DNA of 64,000 nucleotides from Cavenderia fasciculata (taxonomy: Eukaryota; Evosea; Eumycetozoa; Acytosteliales; Cavenderiaceae). Shown piece by piece: positions 10,685 to 23,401 of the stretch. Below the pieces are notes generated by a model. It worked only from the letters and a program-made list of their open reading frames with translations, made no database searches and had not been told where the DNA came from. The stretch covers positions 62,001 to 126,000 of the forward strand of contig NW_004457715.1 of NCBI RefSeq assembly GCF_000203815.1, in the 5' to 3' direction. The number at the start of each line of letters is the position of its first letter. The stretch's first letter is position 1. A program made the translations under genes and the position numbers.

Positions 10685-12569
10685 TTATTGTACTGGTAAA
10701 ACAATTGGATCAATTGGAGCAATACCAGTCATTTCCTTTAGTTTTGAATCAAAGTCTTGGTCTTGTTCTTGAGCTGGCTTTGCATACTTTGAGGACTTGT
10801 TAAAGGCATCATCCTTTTGCTTCTTGGAGTACATGATGGTCTCGCTCTCGACTGGATGCATATGAGGTTGTTCGACATCTGCTGGTGCTGGAGCTGCTGC
10901 CTTGAGGTCTGGAAGGAACACCCACAACGATGCCGTGGTAAAGACACCGAATCCACCAAAGATCCAAAACATTGTGCTTTGTCCGAGATACTTGACGACA
11001 GTCAAGAAAACAAAGGCAAGGATTAAATTGAATAACCATTGGAATGCATTAATCACTGGTTGTGCAGTTGCTTTAATATCTTCTGGCATAATTTCATTTA
11101 CTACAAACCAAAACTAAAATTAAAAGTATAAATAAAATTGATTTGATTGATTTTTTTTTTTTTGTTTTTTCTATTTTATCTATCTTACCAAAGTACCAAT
11201 AGAAGCTTCAAAAGCACCGACAAAGATGAAAAGGAAAACTACAGATACCCAACCAGCAGCAGAGTTTGATGAACCTGTAAGGAAAACAATGGCAATGATG
11301 ATATCAGAGATGGTCATGATGATGGAGCCAGTAATCAATAGTTTTTTGCGACCAACTCTTTCGACCAAAAACATTGCAATCAAGGTAGTACCGACATTCC
11401 AAACTTGGAGAATGACAGCTGCAATATCAGGACCATTCTTTCCAGAGATACCAGCATCTCTAAAGATGTTTGGTGAAAAGTACATAAATGCATTGATACC
11501 GGTCAATTGGAGAAGGATGGCCAAACAAACACCCAAAAACATTGGTTTACGAGACGACTTGTTAAAGAGCATAGCAAATCTATTTTGACTGCCGACGGTG
11601 GCTCTACTAGCTACAGCTACTCCACTTCTTTGCTCAGCCTTTTTCATCAAGAATACTGGTGATTCATTCATCAATACCCAACATACAAACAACATGACAC
11701 CTGGTACTGCTCCAATTGCAAACATCCATCTCCAATAACTACCTGCTTCCTTTAATGCCAAACCAATTCCATTTGCAAGTAAAATTCCAACTGTAATTCC
11801 AATCTAAAAAATAAAAATAAAAGAAAATAAATTAATTAATAAAAGGTTAGTTTCTGATTATTTGATTTGATTATAGATATTTACTTGGAAGAAAGAACCA
11901 CAAAAACTTTTCTTTTCTTTTGGAGCAGATTCAGCAACTAGAATTGGACATACTGATGAAGTACAACCAACTCCAATACCTAAAAGAAAACGTGTAATAT
12001 TGATGGCTACAAGAGATGATACTGCACCCGATGCAACAGCTCCTCCAATTGTAATAAGTGCTACAAAAAATTTAAAAATAGAAAATATTAATATAAATTT
12101 ATATTTATATTTGTTTGTTTTGAATGAATGTTATACATACAAGTAAATATAATAACAGGTTTTCTACCAATTTTATCAGCAACGACACCACCAGTCAAGG
12201 CACCAATCAAAGCACCCAATAAAATACTACATACTAAAATACCCTGGGGAATTACATCCAGTTCGAACAAGGCTGTAATTGGATCAAGTGCAAATGCAAT
12301 AATACCTAGGGAAAAGAAAAAAAAAAGAAATAATTAATTTATATTTATATATTTTTTTTTATATTATACATACCAGCATTATAACCAAAAATTAAACCAC
12401 CACACATACTAATGGTAATCAAGAAATAGGTGCTCTGAGCTATTCTTTGTCTTAAACCATTTTCACGGGGATGGGTAATACGACGATGAAAATCCATCTC
12501 GGAAGATGGAGATGAAGTGGATGGTGTATTATCACCTTCATTAATTTGATAATTTTCAGTGACTGTCAT
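10685..12569 (-). CDS. MFS sugar transporter, SLC2/GLUT-like (526 aa)
   Basis: There are five exons on the minus strand: 12569-12374, 12305-12141, 12060-11885, 11803-11189 and 11113-10685. Every junction uses GT-AG and keeps frame, giving 526 aa. Sugar-porter signatures are present: FGYNAGI in helix 1, DKIGRKPV after helix 2, NESPVFLM (the PESP motif, altered) before the central loop, QLTGINAFMYFSP in helix 7, VERVGRKKLL after helix 8, and FWFVVNEIMPEDIK after helix 10. Twelve membrane helices are expected. The N-terminal 40 residues and the last 60 are hydrophilic and cytosolic. It probably moves hexoses or polyols across the plasma membrane or an endolysosomal membrane; the substrate cannot be read from the sequence. 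The Asn in place of Pro in PESP is the only odd residue. Confidence 0.93.
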
Positions 12570-12595
12570 TTTATATTATTTATATATTTTATAGA

Positions 12596-12627
<32 letters not shown>

Positions 12628-15099
12628 TTCTATATATAAATATATTTCTTTTAAAACATTACAATAAATAAATAAAAATAGAAAAAAAAACTATATAATT
12701 AAAATTACAAAAATAATATTATTATTGTTATTATTATTATTATTATTATTGGAATAGATAGATTAAACTTGTGATTCAATCTAGTGATATTAATAGGGAT
12801 TAGGGATTTTGAATGGAAAAAAGAAAAAAAAAAAAAAAGATATTATAAAATTCAAAATTTATAAATAAAGAAATGGGTAATGTGGTGTAAGCAATAAAGA
12901 GAGAGATTAGTGATGAGTGTTGGATTTAATATTGGTATTAATATTTTGATTTTTCTTTTTGTTTTTTTTTTACATACAATATGAAATTGTTGTTGAAAAT
13001 ATATTACACAATGAGTAAGTAAATATTATTAATCTATTGTACAATCTGTATCCTTGTCCTCTTTGTTTGTGTGTTATGTATTAATAAAAATATTAATATT
13101 ATTACAGTATTCCCTTCTTCTAGTTCTTTTTTATTTGAATGGGAATGAAAAATAGTCAATCGCAATCTAGTTGGTCAATGACAAAATGGTTGAAGGTCAA
13201 TTGGACGATCACTAAATAGATTATGTAAAAAAGAAAAAGAAAAAAAAAAGAGTTAACTTTTTGTCTCTCAGACAGTCTACCCGAAAAGTCGGGACCAAAG
13301 TGATCAATTGTCCAATGAAAGGGCAATGACCATCATCATCATTATTATTATTATTACGTACCAATGAAAGTGTAGGCGCAGGAATTCGTGTGTGGGAAAA
13401 ATCGACCGAGTTGTATCTTCTTTTTTGACCTTTCAGAAAAATCTGTGCAAAGAAATCAGGATCTGTTAATTCAATCTTCTTCCTCTTCTTATCAATACAA
13501 GAATGAATAGAATTAAGGTGGGTTGGTTGTCTGAATAGGGAGGGATTAAATAAATATAATAAATGTGAATAAATTAAATTGAAAATGAAATTGAATTATC
13601 TGTTGTTGTTGCTTATGACAGTTATCACCATTCAATTCCGGTAATATAATGTAGTTGTTGTTTGATATGATATTTAGTGGTGGTGGTGGATGGTGGATGG
13701 TGGATGGTGGTAGATCGGTAATGCTATTGCCATAACAAATACACAATGATAGTAATAATAATAATCATATCATATCATATCATATCATATAACAGAGAGA
13801 GAAATAATATTCAATTATCTGTTTTTCACCACACTTACAGTGTGGTGTGGATAGGGGTTCTTCAATAGAATGCATTACCGCTTATGATAATATATTGTAA
13901 GGTGCACCAAAAAAATATCCTCACAATGAGACCGTTCTATTTTACATGTCCCCGCCCGCCCGGGTAACATCAATAAATATATTACCTTTTAAAAATATTA
14001 TTTACTTTTTTTCGATATCGGGCCAATTTATTGATATTGTACTATTGCAATAACGACTATATTCAAATTCAATTGAATTGTAGTATAGGGTGTGGGTATA
14101 GGGTGTATGTATGATTTGTATAATCTATCTATCTATTTTATGTGTTGGAAATTTCGGAATCAAGTGTAATTTGACAAGATCATTTCCATGTTTATTCGAT
14201 TGTTGTTGTGGTGGTAGTGGTAGTAGTAGTGGTTATGAAAATGAAGATTTATGTGTATGAAATAATCATATTACCTTTTGTTGATTTACTCTTTTTTTCT
14301 ATATTGTGTTGCGTGTTGGGTTCGGTTAGGGTTAAAATCTACTATTTGAATCGATTCTATTTAATTACTCTACTATTACTATTACTATTACTATCTCGGT
14401 ATAACAACGGTTCTAACAACATTTATTTATCTCTCTCTCTTCTTCTCGTCTCTCTCGTTTGAAAGAAAGAAAGTTCAATTATCAACTTTTGTTGGTTGCT
14501 AATTGCTTATGTGGTGAGATGCAAAGAGAAATAAGAACAAAATTTCTTTAGAATATCAAGATACCTCCCTCCCTACCCATGATTCGGTTCGGTTCGTTGA
14601 TCAACGGTTTGATGTTGTCTGTCCAATAGATAGATAGATAGATTTTGAGCACTGTGATCATCAATGACTGGTCAAACCATATAGGGACAACGTTTGTCAT
14701 ATGGCACTTGGCAGCGCGATTGCATGGCGCCAGCCTTTTGCATTATTTTCACCTTTTCATACCTACCCACCCATGGTGAAAATTTCGTGATCTCTCCCAT
14801 TGTGTACGTCATGTCTAGGAAACCAAGATCACTCACAAGGTTACAACTCTTCTTGAAAGGGTTTTTTGAGGGGATATAAGGTTGTTTTTTTATTATTATT
14901 TATTTATTTATTATTAGTATTGATTGACGATGATGATGTTTTTTGATTCGATTTGATTAATATTGTATTATTATTATTATTATTATTATAATTTGATTAT
15001 CTATCTTGTATGTATATATATATATTATAGTACAATATAATAAGGGGTGTGTTTATATATGTGAATTATAGGTAGGATCTTCATATTTTAAATGTATTT
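12570..15099. other. Long intergenic region with microsatellites and hairpins
   Basis: It holds (ATT)n tracts near 12600-12625 and 12720-12750, a CATAT pentanucleotide repeat at about 13769-13790, a perfect 9-bp inverted repeat with 3-base loop at 13827-13847, and a CCCGA/TCGGG hairpin near 13280-13293. Open frames at 13546-13746, 14208-14462 and 14694-14879 are low complexity or lack an ATG, and I do not regard them as genes. Confidence 0.4.
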
Positions 15100-15114
15100 T
15101 TAGGCATGAGGTGG

Positions 15115-15204
<90 letters not shown>

Positions 15205-15461
15205 TTGATCTAAACTATTATTTAAATCATGTGATATTGATAATTCACTTGATGATGCTGATTGATTTGAATTACGTCTACTAGTATTATGATGACTGGT
15301 ATCATTGTTGTTATTGTTGTTACTTTGATGTAATATGTCATCACCACCATTAAAACTACTACGCCATCCATAGTTTTCCAAACTACCACTTGAAGCGTAC
15401 AAAATATTCTTTGGTGAATGCCTTTTAACTTGAACATTGACCAATCCTCCTTGATCTGCTC

Positions 15462-15492
<31 letters not shown>

Positions 15493-16897
15493 GTTATTAT
15501 TATTATTATTAATATTATTATTATTATTATTATTTGGATCAAGATCATAAGATTTATCTAAATCTATATGATGATGTTGATTATTATTATTGTTGTTGTT
15601 ATTATTATTTGATCTAATCATTGTCATTTCAATATTCTTTTGATTGGCTGTTTCGATCAATTCATTGGTCAGTTTTTCAATATGGTCTTTTCGATAGTAC
15701 GCCTTTTTGTTGTAGAGTCGGATCAAGGAGACGACAGTGAGCGAGAAGAAAACTCCAGAGGGCACCCCACGACCCGATCAACTGGAGTAGTTGCGGACTC
15801 TGACGCATCTCTTGGGAATCGGTTATATCCATTCGAATGTATCCCTTGAACAAGAGTGGATCACCTGGTGTGAAATCTTCGGGACGTGCCATAATAGTGC
15901 CGACTGCAAAGAATTCGGAAAAGTGGTAATCAAATATATAACGTGGACCGTTGAATATAGTCTTTCTACGAATATAGACATCGACACGGTTCATAAAAGC
16001 CAGTACATTCTTCCAGTACAGTGAACGTGTGTTGTTGACTTGACTTGGTGGTTTGGAGAGATCCGGGTCTTTTGGAAAGATATCCACCTTTCGAGCAATC
16101 ACACTGTACGATGGAATGGTTTCCATGATGATCAAGTTGAGTGACCCCGTCCAAAAGATATCATTGAATTCTTGGTCGGTTGCACATGTACAGGGAATCG
16201 ATGTGTTGGTTGGACATTCACATCGGTTTACTTCAACTTCCAGGTAACTGTAGACCGGCAGCTCGAACGTGCCGACCAATTCAACCGACTCGTTTGGACA
16301 TATGGCCTTGGTTGTCAATTTACTAATATTATTAGAAGAGCCTCCCGACACTGTATTTATACCATCAAACGAACATTCAACCGACGCTATACTTCTTCTG
16401 ATTCTTGGCAGAGCATCTTGATTGAAAATAGTGATATATTTGTAGTGTACCTCTAATAGCGATGAATTTAATATGTCTTTGCCACTAGCATCTTTAAATA
16501 AAATACCAACTGGAGGTGATGAAAATGGTAAATATGAAGATGGTACTTCACTTGTATAAATAATTGATGGTACACCTAAAATTTAAAAAAAAATAAACAA
16601 AAATAATTAATAAATATAAATAAATAAATAAATACTACTTAAAATATTTGGTTGAGATTTACCTTTTGAGAATTGAGAAATAGTTAGAATAATGAAAAAA
16701 GCCATGATGAATAAAACAACCAAACTCCAGAGTATACCAACTTTGGATCGATGTGTTGGAGGTTCCTCCAAGATTGGAGCACCACCCAAATCAATATAAT
16801 ATAATTTCTGTCCATGTTTACGGGCAACCTTTGTGAATCGATTCACCTTTCCAAGTGTTTCAATTCCCATCTTTTTTGCTTTAATTTTAAATGTCAT
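15100..16897 (-). CDS. Two-pass membrane protein with large luminal/extracellular domain; one-base frame break
   Basis: Exon 1 is 16897-16663 and exon 2 is 16574-15100. A transmembrane helix lies near residues 52-72 (ILWSLVVLFIMAFFIILTIS). It is followed by a domain of about 290 residues with paired cysteines (NRCECPTNTSIPCTCATD) and NxS/T sites, then a second hydrophobic segment (VFFSLTVVSLIRLY), then an Asn-rich cytosolic tail with runs of up to about 35 N. Both ends are therefore probably cytosolic. The frame changes by one base at a run of four G's (15765-15768 on the plus strand), just at the start of the second helix. Because both sides look coding, this is either a sequencing error or a young mutation. 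I do not recognise the family. The length as read in two frames is about 560-570 aa. Confidence 0.75.
15116..15204. repeat. (ATT)n microsatellite encoding polyasparagine
   Basis: About 30 consecutive ATT units (AAT on the coding strand) near the 3' end of the membrane-protein gene give the long Asn run before the final PPHA. A second, interrupted tract of the same type lies at about 15460-15535. Such tracts are common in dictyostelid genes. Confidence 0.9.
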
Positions 16898-18913
16898 ATT
16901 TTTTAAAAGTAAGTAAAATGAATGTTGATGATGATGATTGACCAGATCAATGATACAATAATAATAATAAAGTAGTCAAAAGTATACTTGATTTTTTTTT
17001 TTAAAACAAAATAAAAATAGAAATTCTATTTTTAAAAGACGACGAATGATGATGGTGATAATCAAATGTGGGTTGGGTACTGATTGAGCTATTGGTGATC
17101 AACAAACTGACTTTACTGTGTTTGTGTTTTGGCCCGTGCGTGTTTGTGTGTTGGTTGGTGTGTGCGTGCGCTGCTCGTTGAATGAACAGTGAAACGAATG
17201 TGGAATTACTACTACTACTACTACTACTACTTAATTTAATTTTAAAAGAAAAGCGATACACGATCGTATAAAGGATTGGGATGGATGGATGGACAGATGG
17301 ACAGATGATGATGGACACAAAGAGAAAAAAAAAAAAAGAAAGTTGATCAATATACAAATGACAACAACAACCAGTAGCACATCATCACCTACCTTACCTT
17401 ACCTCATCTACAACAGGTAATTAATGATCAATGATCGAATCTTTGAAAACACTGTATTTGACATTTGTGTGTATGTATAATCCCAAACTCCCAGAATTAT
17501 TGGGCGACTCTTTCAACTTTGCCCCAATGATCATCCACAAAACGTTAAAAAAGGATAGGTGTTGGTGAACATTGAATTGATTGATGTTGACTATTTATGT
17601 GCTTACCCCTAAACACATAAAGAGGATTTCGATGAAGAGTGGCACTGAGCATGATAAACACAGATCTGAAAATAATTTGTTTAAACAAACATACCTATTT
17701 TAAAAAACCGAGTATTTCAAATGATGGTTGATCTTCAACAACAATAATGTAAAGTATATTCTTTTTTTTTTGACAAAATTCTATTTCTGTCAAATGCTGC
17801 TACTTTCTATTTTATCTATAAATGTATAAACTAAAATAAATAAAATAGAGATGGTTTGAACGAGTTCGCAGTGGATGCAAACGCCAAAGGAGGTCTCGAG
17901 AGGAAGCAAATTAATTTTATGATGAATTCGATAAGGGCTTTGATCATCGACCCTTGTCGTTGAAATTGTGGAGGTTGAACAAAGAGAGAGGGAGTGTCAA
18001 ATATTCAGCTGCAGCGCACCTCTCCATACCAAATCATGGAACGGTTCGACGATCAGCTTTTAACCAGATTTTCTTCTTTGTTAAGCTTTAAAAATATCCC
18101 GGAGTTACCCAAGGGATGCAACCTGCAGGGGGTGCCACCTAAAAAATGAAAGAAAAAAACTCGATTGTCGTCATCTGAAACTCTATCATAGGGATCTGAC
18201 ACGTGTGATGATGATAAATCTAATTCCTTTTCTTTTCTTTTACCCATTATCCCCCAGAAAAATATAAAAGGTAATGACCAAATAAGTACATAAACATTTC
18301 AAGTTTCATTGTTGTTGGGTTTTACACAACCCATTGCCCTCATTGATTATAGCCAAGAAGAAGACAAAAGAGAGCGCTTTCCATTAATACTAGAGATAAT
18401 TATCAACCACCCATGAGCCGAAGGGTCATAGAATCGAGAATTTTCTTCGGTGAGGCTCGTTTATATTTTTAGTTTGGTTGACTTTCATACCGATGCCTCT
18501 TTCAAGTTTTGGTTGATGTGAAGAGGAATCGGTGTTTTTGGTTTAATTCCTTGAAGGGTCAGGTCAACTTGTTGATAAATATCCTTGATGCTTACCCCCA
18601 TTTAAAAGTTTGGTTGTTTCAAGAATACAATGTGTTTTGATTTTTTATTATTATTACTAATATTATTATTATTGTTGTTGTTGATGTTGGATGTTTGGTA
18701 AATGAATATGTATATATATAGTTTTGAGGAGGGTTGGGTCAGTTGAGGTGTGAGGGATGAAATGATTGATTGATTAGTTGGGGGTAGATTAGATTACTAC
18801 ATTGTTATTATTACTATTTATGATTTTTGACTATATACTACTATTACTATTACGAACTCTACTAAAATAACTACAATTATTATTATTATTACTATATTAT
18901 TATTATTATATTA
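16898..18913. other. Intergenic region, no convincing gene
   Basis: This is about 2 kb between two minus-strand genes. A CTACTACTA tract near 17208-17230 and a GGATG repeat near 17278-17310 are present. A 64-codon minus-strand frame at 18053-18247 begins MGKRKEKELDLSSSHVSDPY and has some coding character, but I see no partner exon or homologue. The rest is AT-rich with no recognised RNA gene. Confidence 0.35.
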
Positions 18914-20109
18914 TTATTTCTTTGCAGTGTAAGGTTTAATTTTCTTAACATCACTAACACCTTGGCCAGCCACCCATGGGTGATGAAGACATTGATCGAT
19001 TGTGTATCTTTTGTCTGGACTCTTTTCCAATAGATGTGATACAAGGCTCTTGGCTTGATCCGATACTTCCAATCCCTCTGGCCATCCATAATCTACATTT
19101 CTAATCTTTTCATAAAGAACTGCATTATTTTTATCCCAGAATGGGAAACATCCAGTTAATCTAAAAATAAATAAACAAAAGAGTCAATAACTATATATTT
19201 CTTTTTCTATTTTCTTTTTCTTTTTCTATTTTCAATTTCATACAAAACATAAGTAATAACTCCAACACTCCATAAATCACAAGCTTCATCATAAGGTTTA
19301 CATTCTAGAACCTCTGGTGCTACGTATTCGGGTGATCCGCAACATGTCTCTAGACAATCACCTTCACCAAATATTTTTGAAAGTCCAAAATCAGCCACTC
19401 TAATCTCGTCACCTTCATCTCCTGTACATAAAAGGTTTTGTGGCTTGAGGTCTCTATGAGCTATACCATTCTCATGTAGGTGACCAACGGCCGATACTAT
19501 TTGTCTTACAATCTTGCAGGCATCGCCTTCAGAATATTCTCCTCTTTGAACTATCTTTTCAAATAATTCTCCTCCTTTAACTCTAAAATTTTAATAGAAT
19601 AATCGATTGTGTTAATACCATAAATATATATATATATTGGTAATGAATAAATGAATGATTGATGATATAATCCAATCAATCAATCCTTCATCTTTAATCA
19701 TATCATTATCCAATTGTGTTTTTGATTCCATTTTTTTTGATTTGTTTGTTTTCAAAACATACAATTCTAAAACCAAATGTAAATGTTTCTTTGTTTCATA
19801 GACTTCGTAGAGTTTTAGGATATTTGGATGGTCACCGACCTTTTTCATAATCTCTATTTCACGCATCAACAATTTGTTCTTGATGAATTGAGTCTTGATT
19901 GATTTGATGGCTACTCTTTCACCCGAGGCACGGTGAGTGGCCTCTCGGACAATCGAGAATGCTCCACGCCCTATTTCGTTGCCCAATGTATAGTTTTGAT
20001 TCAATGGTCCTTCGTTGAGCATATCATCGTCGCCTTCATCACCTGATTCATCTGCTGAAAGGATTTCAACATCATCATCATCTGAACTATCCATTCTATC
20101 CATATTCAT
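18914..20109 (-). CDS. CAMK-group Ser/Thr protein kinase (310 aa)
   Basis: The exons are 20109-19763, 19582-19244 and 19160-18914, all GT-AG and in frame. An acidic N-terminal extension (about 35 residues, SSDDDDVEILSADESGDE) precedes a complete kinase domain. The glycine loop is GRGAFS, the ATP lysine is Lys69 (VAIKSI), the catalytic loop is HRDLKPQN with Asp160, the metal motif is DFG at Asp180, and the activation-segment end is SPEYVAPEV. The late motifs DLWSVGVITYVLLTGCFPFW and RYTIDQCLHHPWV are typical of the CaMK/Chk2-like branch. There is no FHA domain and no calmodulin-binding tail, since the protein ends about 20 residues after the domain. The activating pathway is unknown. The first ATG was used; a second lies two codons in. 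Confidence 0.93.
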
Positions 20110-22047
20110 CTGTCTCTTCTTTAAAAAATTATACTATAACTAACTAATTAAATTATACTACTATATATATGTGTTTATATTCTTTAGAAAGAAAGAGAGA
20201 GAGAGAAAAAAGAATTAGTAACTACTTATTATTATTATTATTATTTTTGTTTTAGTATTTACAGGTGTTGTATGTATGTGGTATGTATGTATGTATGTTT
20301 ATGTATTAACTATTTATATTCTATATTACAACAATTACAAATAAATAAATGAATTTATAATTAATACAATTTCTACTACTACTAAGACCGACTACTAATA
20401 ATAATAAAAGACAATGTAAAGTATATGATGAATGACAAATGATGATTAAATAGATGGATGGGATAGATAGTTAATATCAAGTTTATCATGACATGTGCCA
20501 ACCGTGTGAATCAATCACTCTTGTCGCGCATAAGTTGTTGCATTGTCGCATTGCCTCTCGATTCCTTCTTCTTCTCTGCACCGAGTGCTGTCCTGTTCTC
20601 TTACCCTCTTGTAAGTTGTTTAGCTAAACTCTCTACTCTGTCTCTGATGAAAATATCGCTCTCTGACTACTACAATAGTGTTGTTTTGAAAAAGAACAAC
20701 AAGGAGCAGGAAGAGAAAAAGTAAAAGAACAAGAAAAGAGTGTCCAAAACTGATGAATAAAAACAAAGAATTTGGTTTGTTTGTTTGCAGAGCAGTTTTT
20801 TTAAAATTAAATTTTTGTGTTGCTTGGATGATGGATAATACTCTCTCTTGATGCATATTCTCTCCTTGGGCAAAACAAAATGAAACAATACAATCACAAT
20901 AATACAAGCAAGTAAGATAAGGTTGGTTGTAGTTATATATGGTGTGGAAGGAGAGGCATTGCCTCTCGATTACTCCTCCTTCTTGATAGTGTGGCCAGCA
21001 GTTGCGGAATGTGTTTGTGTGTTTTTATATCTATCTGTGTGTGGGTTAGGGTGCTTACAAAAATATCCTCCTTTTGTGTGTCTATGTCTATGACTATGTC
21101 TATGTCTATGTCTTTCTTTATCTGTTTTGTTTGAAAAAAAAAAAAAGTATCTCTATTATATATAATGATTTGGTTGTTGTGTTTTATGCCTTGAAAGAAA
21201 GATAAGATAAATAATAAACTGGTTGGTTTGGGGGTTGCTTTGAATTAGTGATTGATTGTGTGAGCTCTACAAGACAACTTGTTTGTTTGTTGATCGCACC
21301 GCCTCATTAAAAATCCAGATCTCACGATTCAGTTGTATCCACACAACAAAGCTTTAAGAAAAACCAAAGCAACGGAAAAGAGGAGAACGATACAGATACT
21401 TTTTGGTCTTTTGCTTTGATCAAGAACACAGTCTCGATTCGATCGAATTGTATTTATAGGAGCAAATACTTTTTGTTGTTGTAAGATTTTGTTTATCATC
21501 CGACGAATCAACCAACCAGCAGCTCTACAGCTATAGCTCTACGGCTAGCAATAGAGCAAGAGAGAGAACACAAACTTTGAAAAGCATTGAATGATAAGAT
21601 TGATTGGTTGATTGATTGATTTGTGATAAAGTCCACTGATCAACCCTCACCTTACATACTATCGTGTAATAGTGCAGATGGGTTCCTCCTTTACAGGAAG
21701 GAAGGATATGTACTTTGAAAAGCTTGGTAACCAGGACATAGACAAACAGACAAAGATTACATAAAGATAAAGATAAAGATAAAGATAATAAAGATGATAC
21801 AGTGAAACTAGCTAGTTTGTGAGTGTGTTGGTGGTGGGGTTTGCAATAATTTAAATTATTGGGCAATATAATCTTGTTCTTGTTTCTTGTAAAGTTAACA
21901 CCTCATGAGTAATGAAGATGAAAAGGATGATCAGCTACTCTTAGTACTATATCTTGTTATTCTTATTTACTCGATCTAACTTATAATATATTACAACTAA
22001 ATTTTATTCATTAAATTTCAACAACCTCATCATCAGAATTCTTGTGA
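20110..22047. other. Intergenic DNA with GTAT and AAAGAT repeats
   Basis: It contains (GTAT)n near 20276-20300, (TCTATG)n near 21085-21115, and AAAGAT repeats near 21766-21787. A 16-base word, GCATTGCCTCTCGATT, occurs at about 20546 and again at about 20956, where it is part of an inverted repeat (20951-20967). Open frames here are low complexity. This is the divergent promoter region between the kinase and the nucleoside hydrolase. Confidence 0.4.
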
Positions 22048-22389
22048 ATGAAATTGAAAGCATTATTGCGCATCTTTTCATCGATCTGTCTAAATAGTTG
22101 TATTGCAGTAGTATTGTTTTGGTGGACTGTACTAGGTTGTATCACATTATTCTCACTTTACTTGATAGCTCGACTCATCTCACCCAACAACAATAACAAG
22201 TATTACTGTAGAGGTGGAATAGAAGATTATTATTTCAACAACAAAAAGAAAGGATTAAGAGTTAAACTTATACAACAAGTAGAAGTAGAAGAAGAACAAG
22301 TTTTAAAAGTTGAATCTGACGAAGAACAAGAACAAGAATATCATTCAATATACAACAATGACAAAAAAGAACGTATGGTTAGATTGTGA
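22048..22389 (+). CDS. Possible upstream overlapping ORF with one membrane segment (113 aa)
   Basis: An ATG frame begins with a hydrophobic N-terminus (SCIAVVLFWWTVLGCITLFS) followed by a charged Glu/Gln-rich half (VEVEEEQVLKVESDEEQEQE). It ends inside the first coding exon of the nucleoside hydrolase, overlapping it by 32 bases in another frame. It may be an upstream ORF in the 5' leader, a separate small membrane protein, or chance. I recognise no homologue. Confidence 0.3.
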   Translation: MKLKALLRIFSSICLNSCIAVVLFWWTVLGCITLFSLYLIARLISPNNNNKYYCRGGIEDYYFNNKKKGLRVKLIQQVEVEEEQVLKVESDEEQEQEYHSIYNNDKKERMVRL

Positions 22390-23401
22390 TCCTGGTAAGT
22401 TAAATTAAATGTTAAATGTTCATGTGATTATATATATTAACTTTTTTGTTTTGTTTTGTTTAGGACATGATGATGCATTTGCAATTATGATGTGTGGACA
22501 TGATCCATCACTTAATTTATTGGGTATATCGACGGTGGTAGGAAACCAAACAGTTGAAAAGACAACGATCAATGCACTGCGTGTATGCAAGTTTAGTTCA
22601 ATGGAGCATGTTGATATTGTAAAAGGTGCCGGTAAGCCAGTCGTTAGAGATGCACTCATTTGCCCAGAGATCCACGGTGACACTGGCCTCGATTCGAGCA
22701 TTGTAATTGATGTAGAGACAAAGGCACCACTGCCAGGCAAGGCAATCAATGTAATGTACGAGTACATTGAAAAAGTGTTTAGAGAGACTGGCCAACAAAC
22801 CACAATCATTGCCACTGCATCACTTACCAATGTTGCATTGTTGTTTGCAGTGTATCCAGAGATCAAGGAGATGATTGAATCTGTAACTCTATTGGGTGGA
22901 GCAATGACGACGGGGAATATAGGACCCGTTGCAGAGTTTAATATTATGGTCGATCCAGAAGCTGCCAAGATGTGTTTTGAAAGTGGTGTCAAGATTGTAA
23001 TGGTGCCATTAGAGGTTAGTCATCGTGCATTGATCGATTCCCACATTGTCGATAGAATTCAAAAGATTGGAGACACCAATTTCATCAAACTCTGTGTAGA
23101 GTTGTTAAAGTTTTTTGCCGAGAATTATAAAACTATGTTTGGTATGGAACATCCTCCACTTCACGATCCATTGGCCGTAGCACATGTCATCAATCCTTCT
23201 ATATTTAAAACACGTCATCTTCGTGTCGACGTTGAATGTACCTCCCATCTATCTTTTGGACAGACTGTCTGCGATGTTTGGAACATGTCAAAATTACCCA
23301 AAAACGTTCATGTCGCTGTTGAAGTAGATATTGATAAATTTTTCGATCTCTTAATTGATTCAATCGATAAAAGTAATAAGAATAGTTGTTTAAATAATTA
23401 A
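22358..23401 (+). CDS. Inosine-uridine preferring nucleoside hydrolase (324 aa)
   Basis: Exon 1 is 22358-22394 (MTKKNVWLDCDPG) and exon 2 is 22464-23401. The intron splits the glycine codon of the signature and is GTAAGT...TTTAG. The spliced N-terminus has the family's Ca2+-binding motif DCDPGHDDAFAI (Asp9, Asp11, Asp15, Asp16). Further in are VTLLGGAM, the substrate loop GPVAEFNIMVDPEAA and the C-terminal metal motif HDPLAVAHVINP. The enzyme hydrolyses the N-glycosidic bond of ribonucleosides to base plus ribose in purine and pyrimidine salvage, probably in the cytosol because no signal peptide is seen. The length is normal for the family (300-340 aa). An overlapping upstream ORF may limit translation. 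Confidence 0.93.

Noticed and set aside
14694-14879. Open frame of about 60 codons in the 12.6-15.1 kb gap
   Set aside because: It starts at TTG, not ATG, and shows no domain or splice partner.
17001-17357. 118-codon minus-strand frame with Ser and His runs
   Set aside because: It comes from CTACTACTA and GGATG microsatellites and begins in AT-rich DNA.
18053-18247. Minus-strand 64-codon ATG frame beginning MGKRKEKELD
   Set aside because: The first half looks mildly coding, but the rest does not. With no homologue or exon partner I left it as a remark only.
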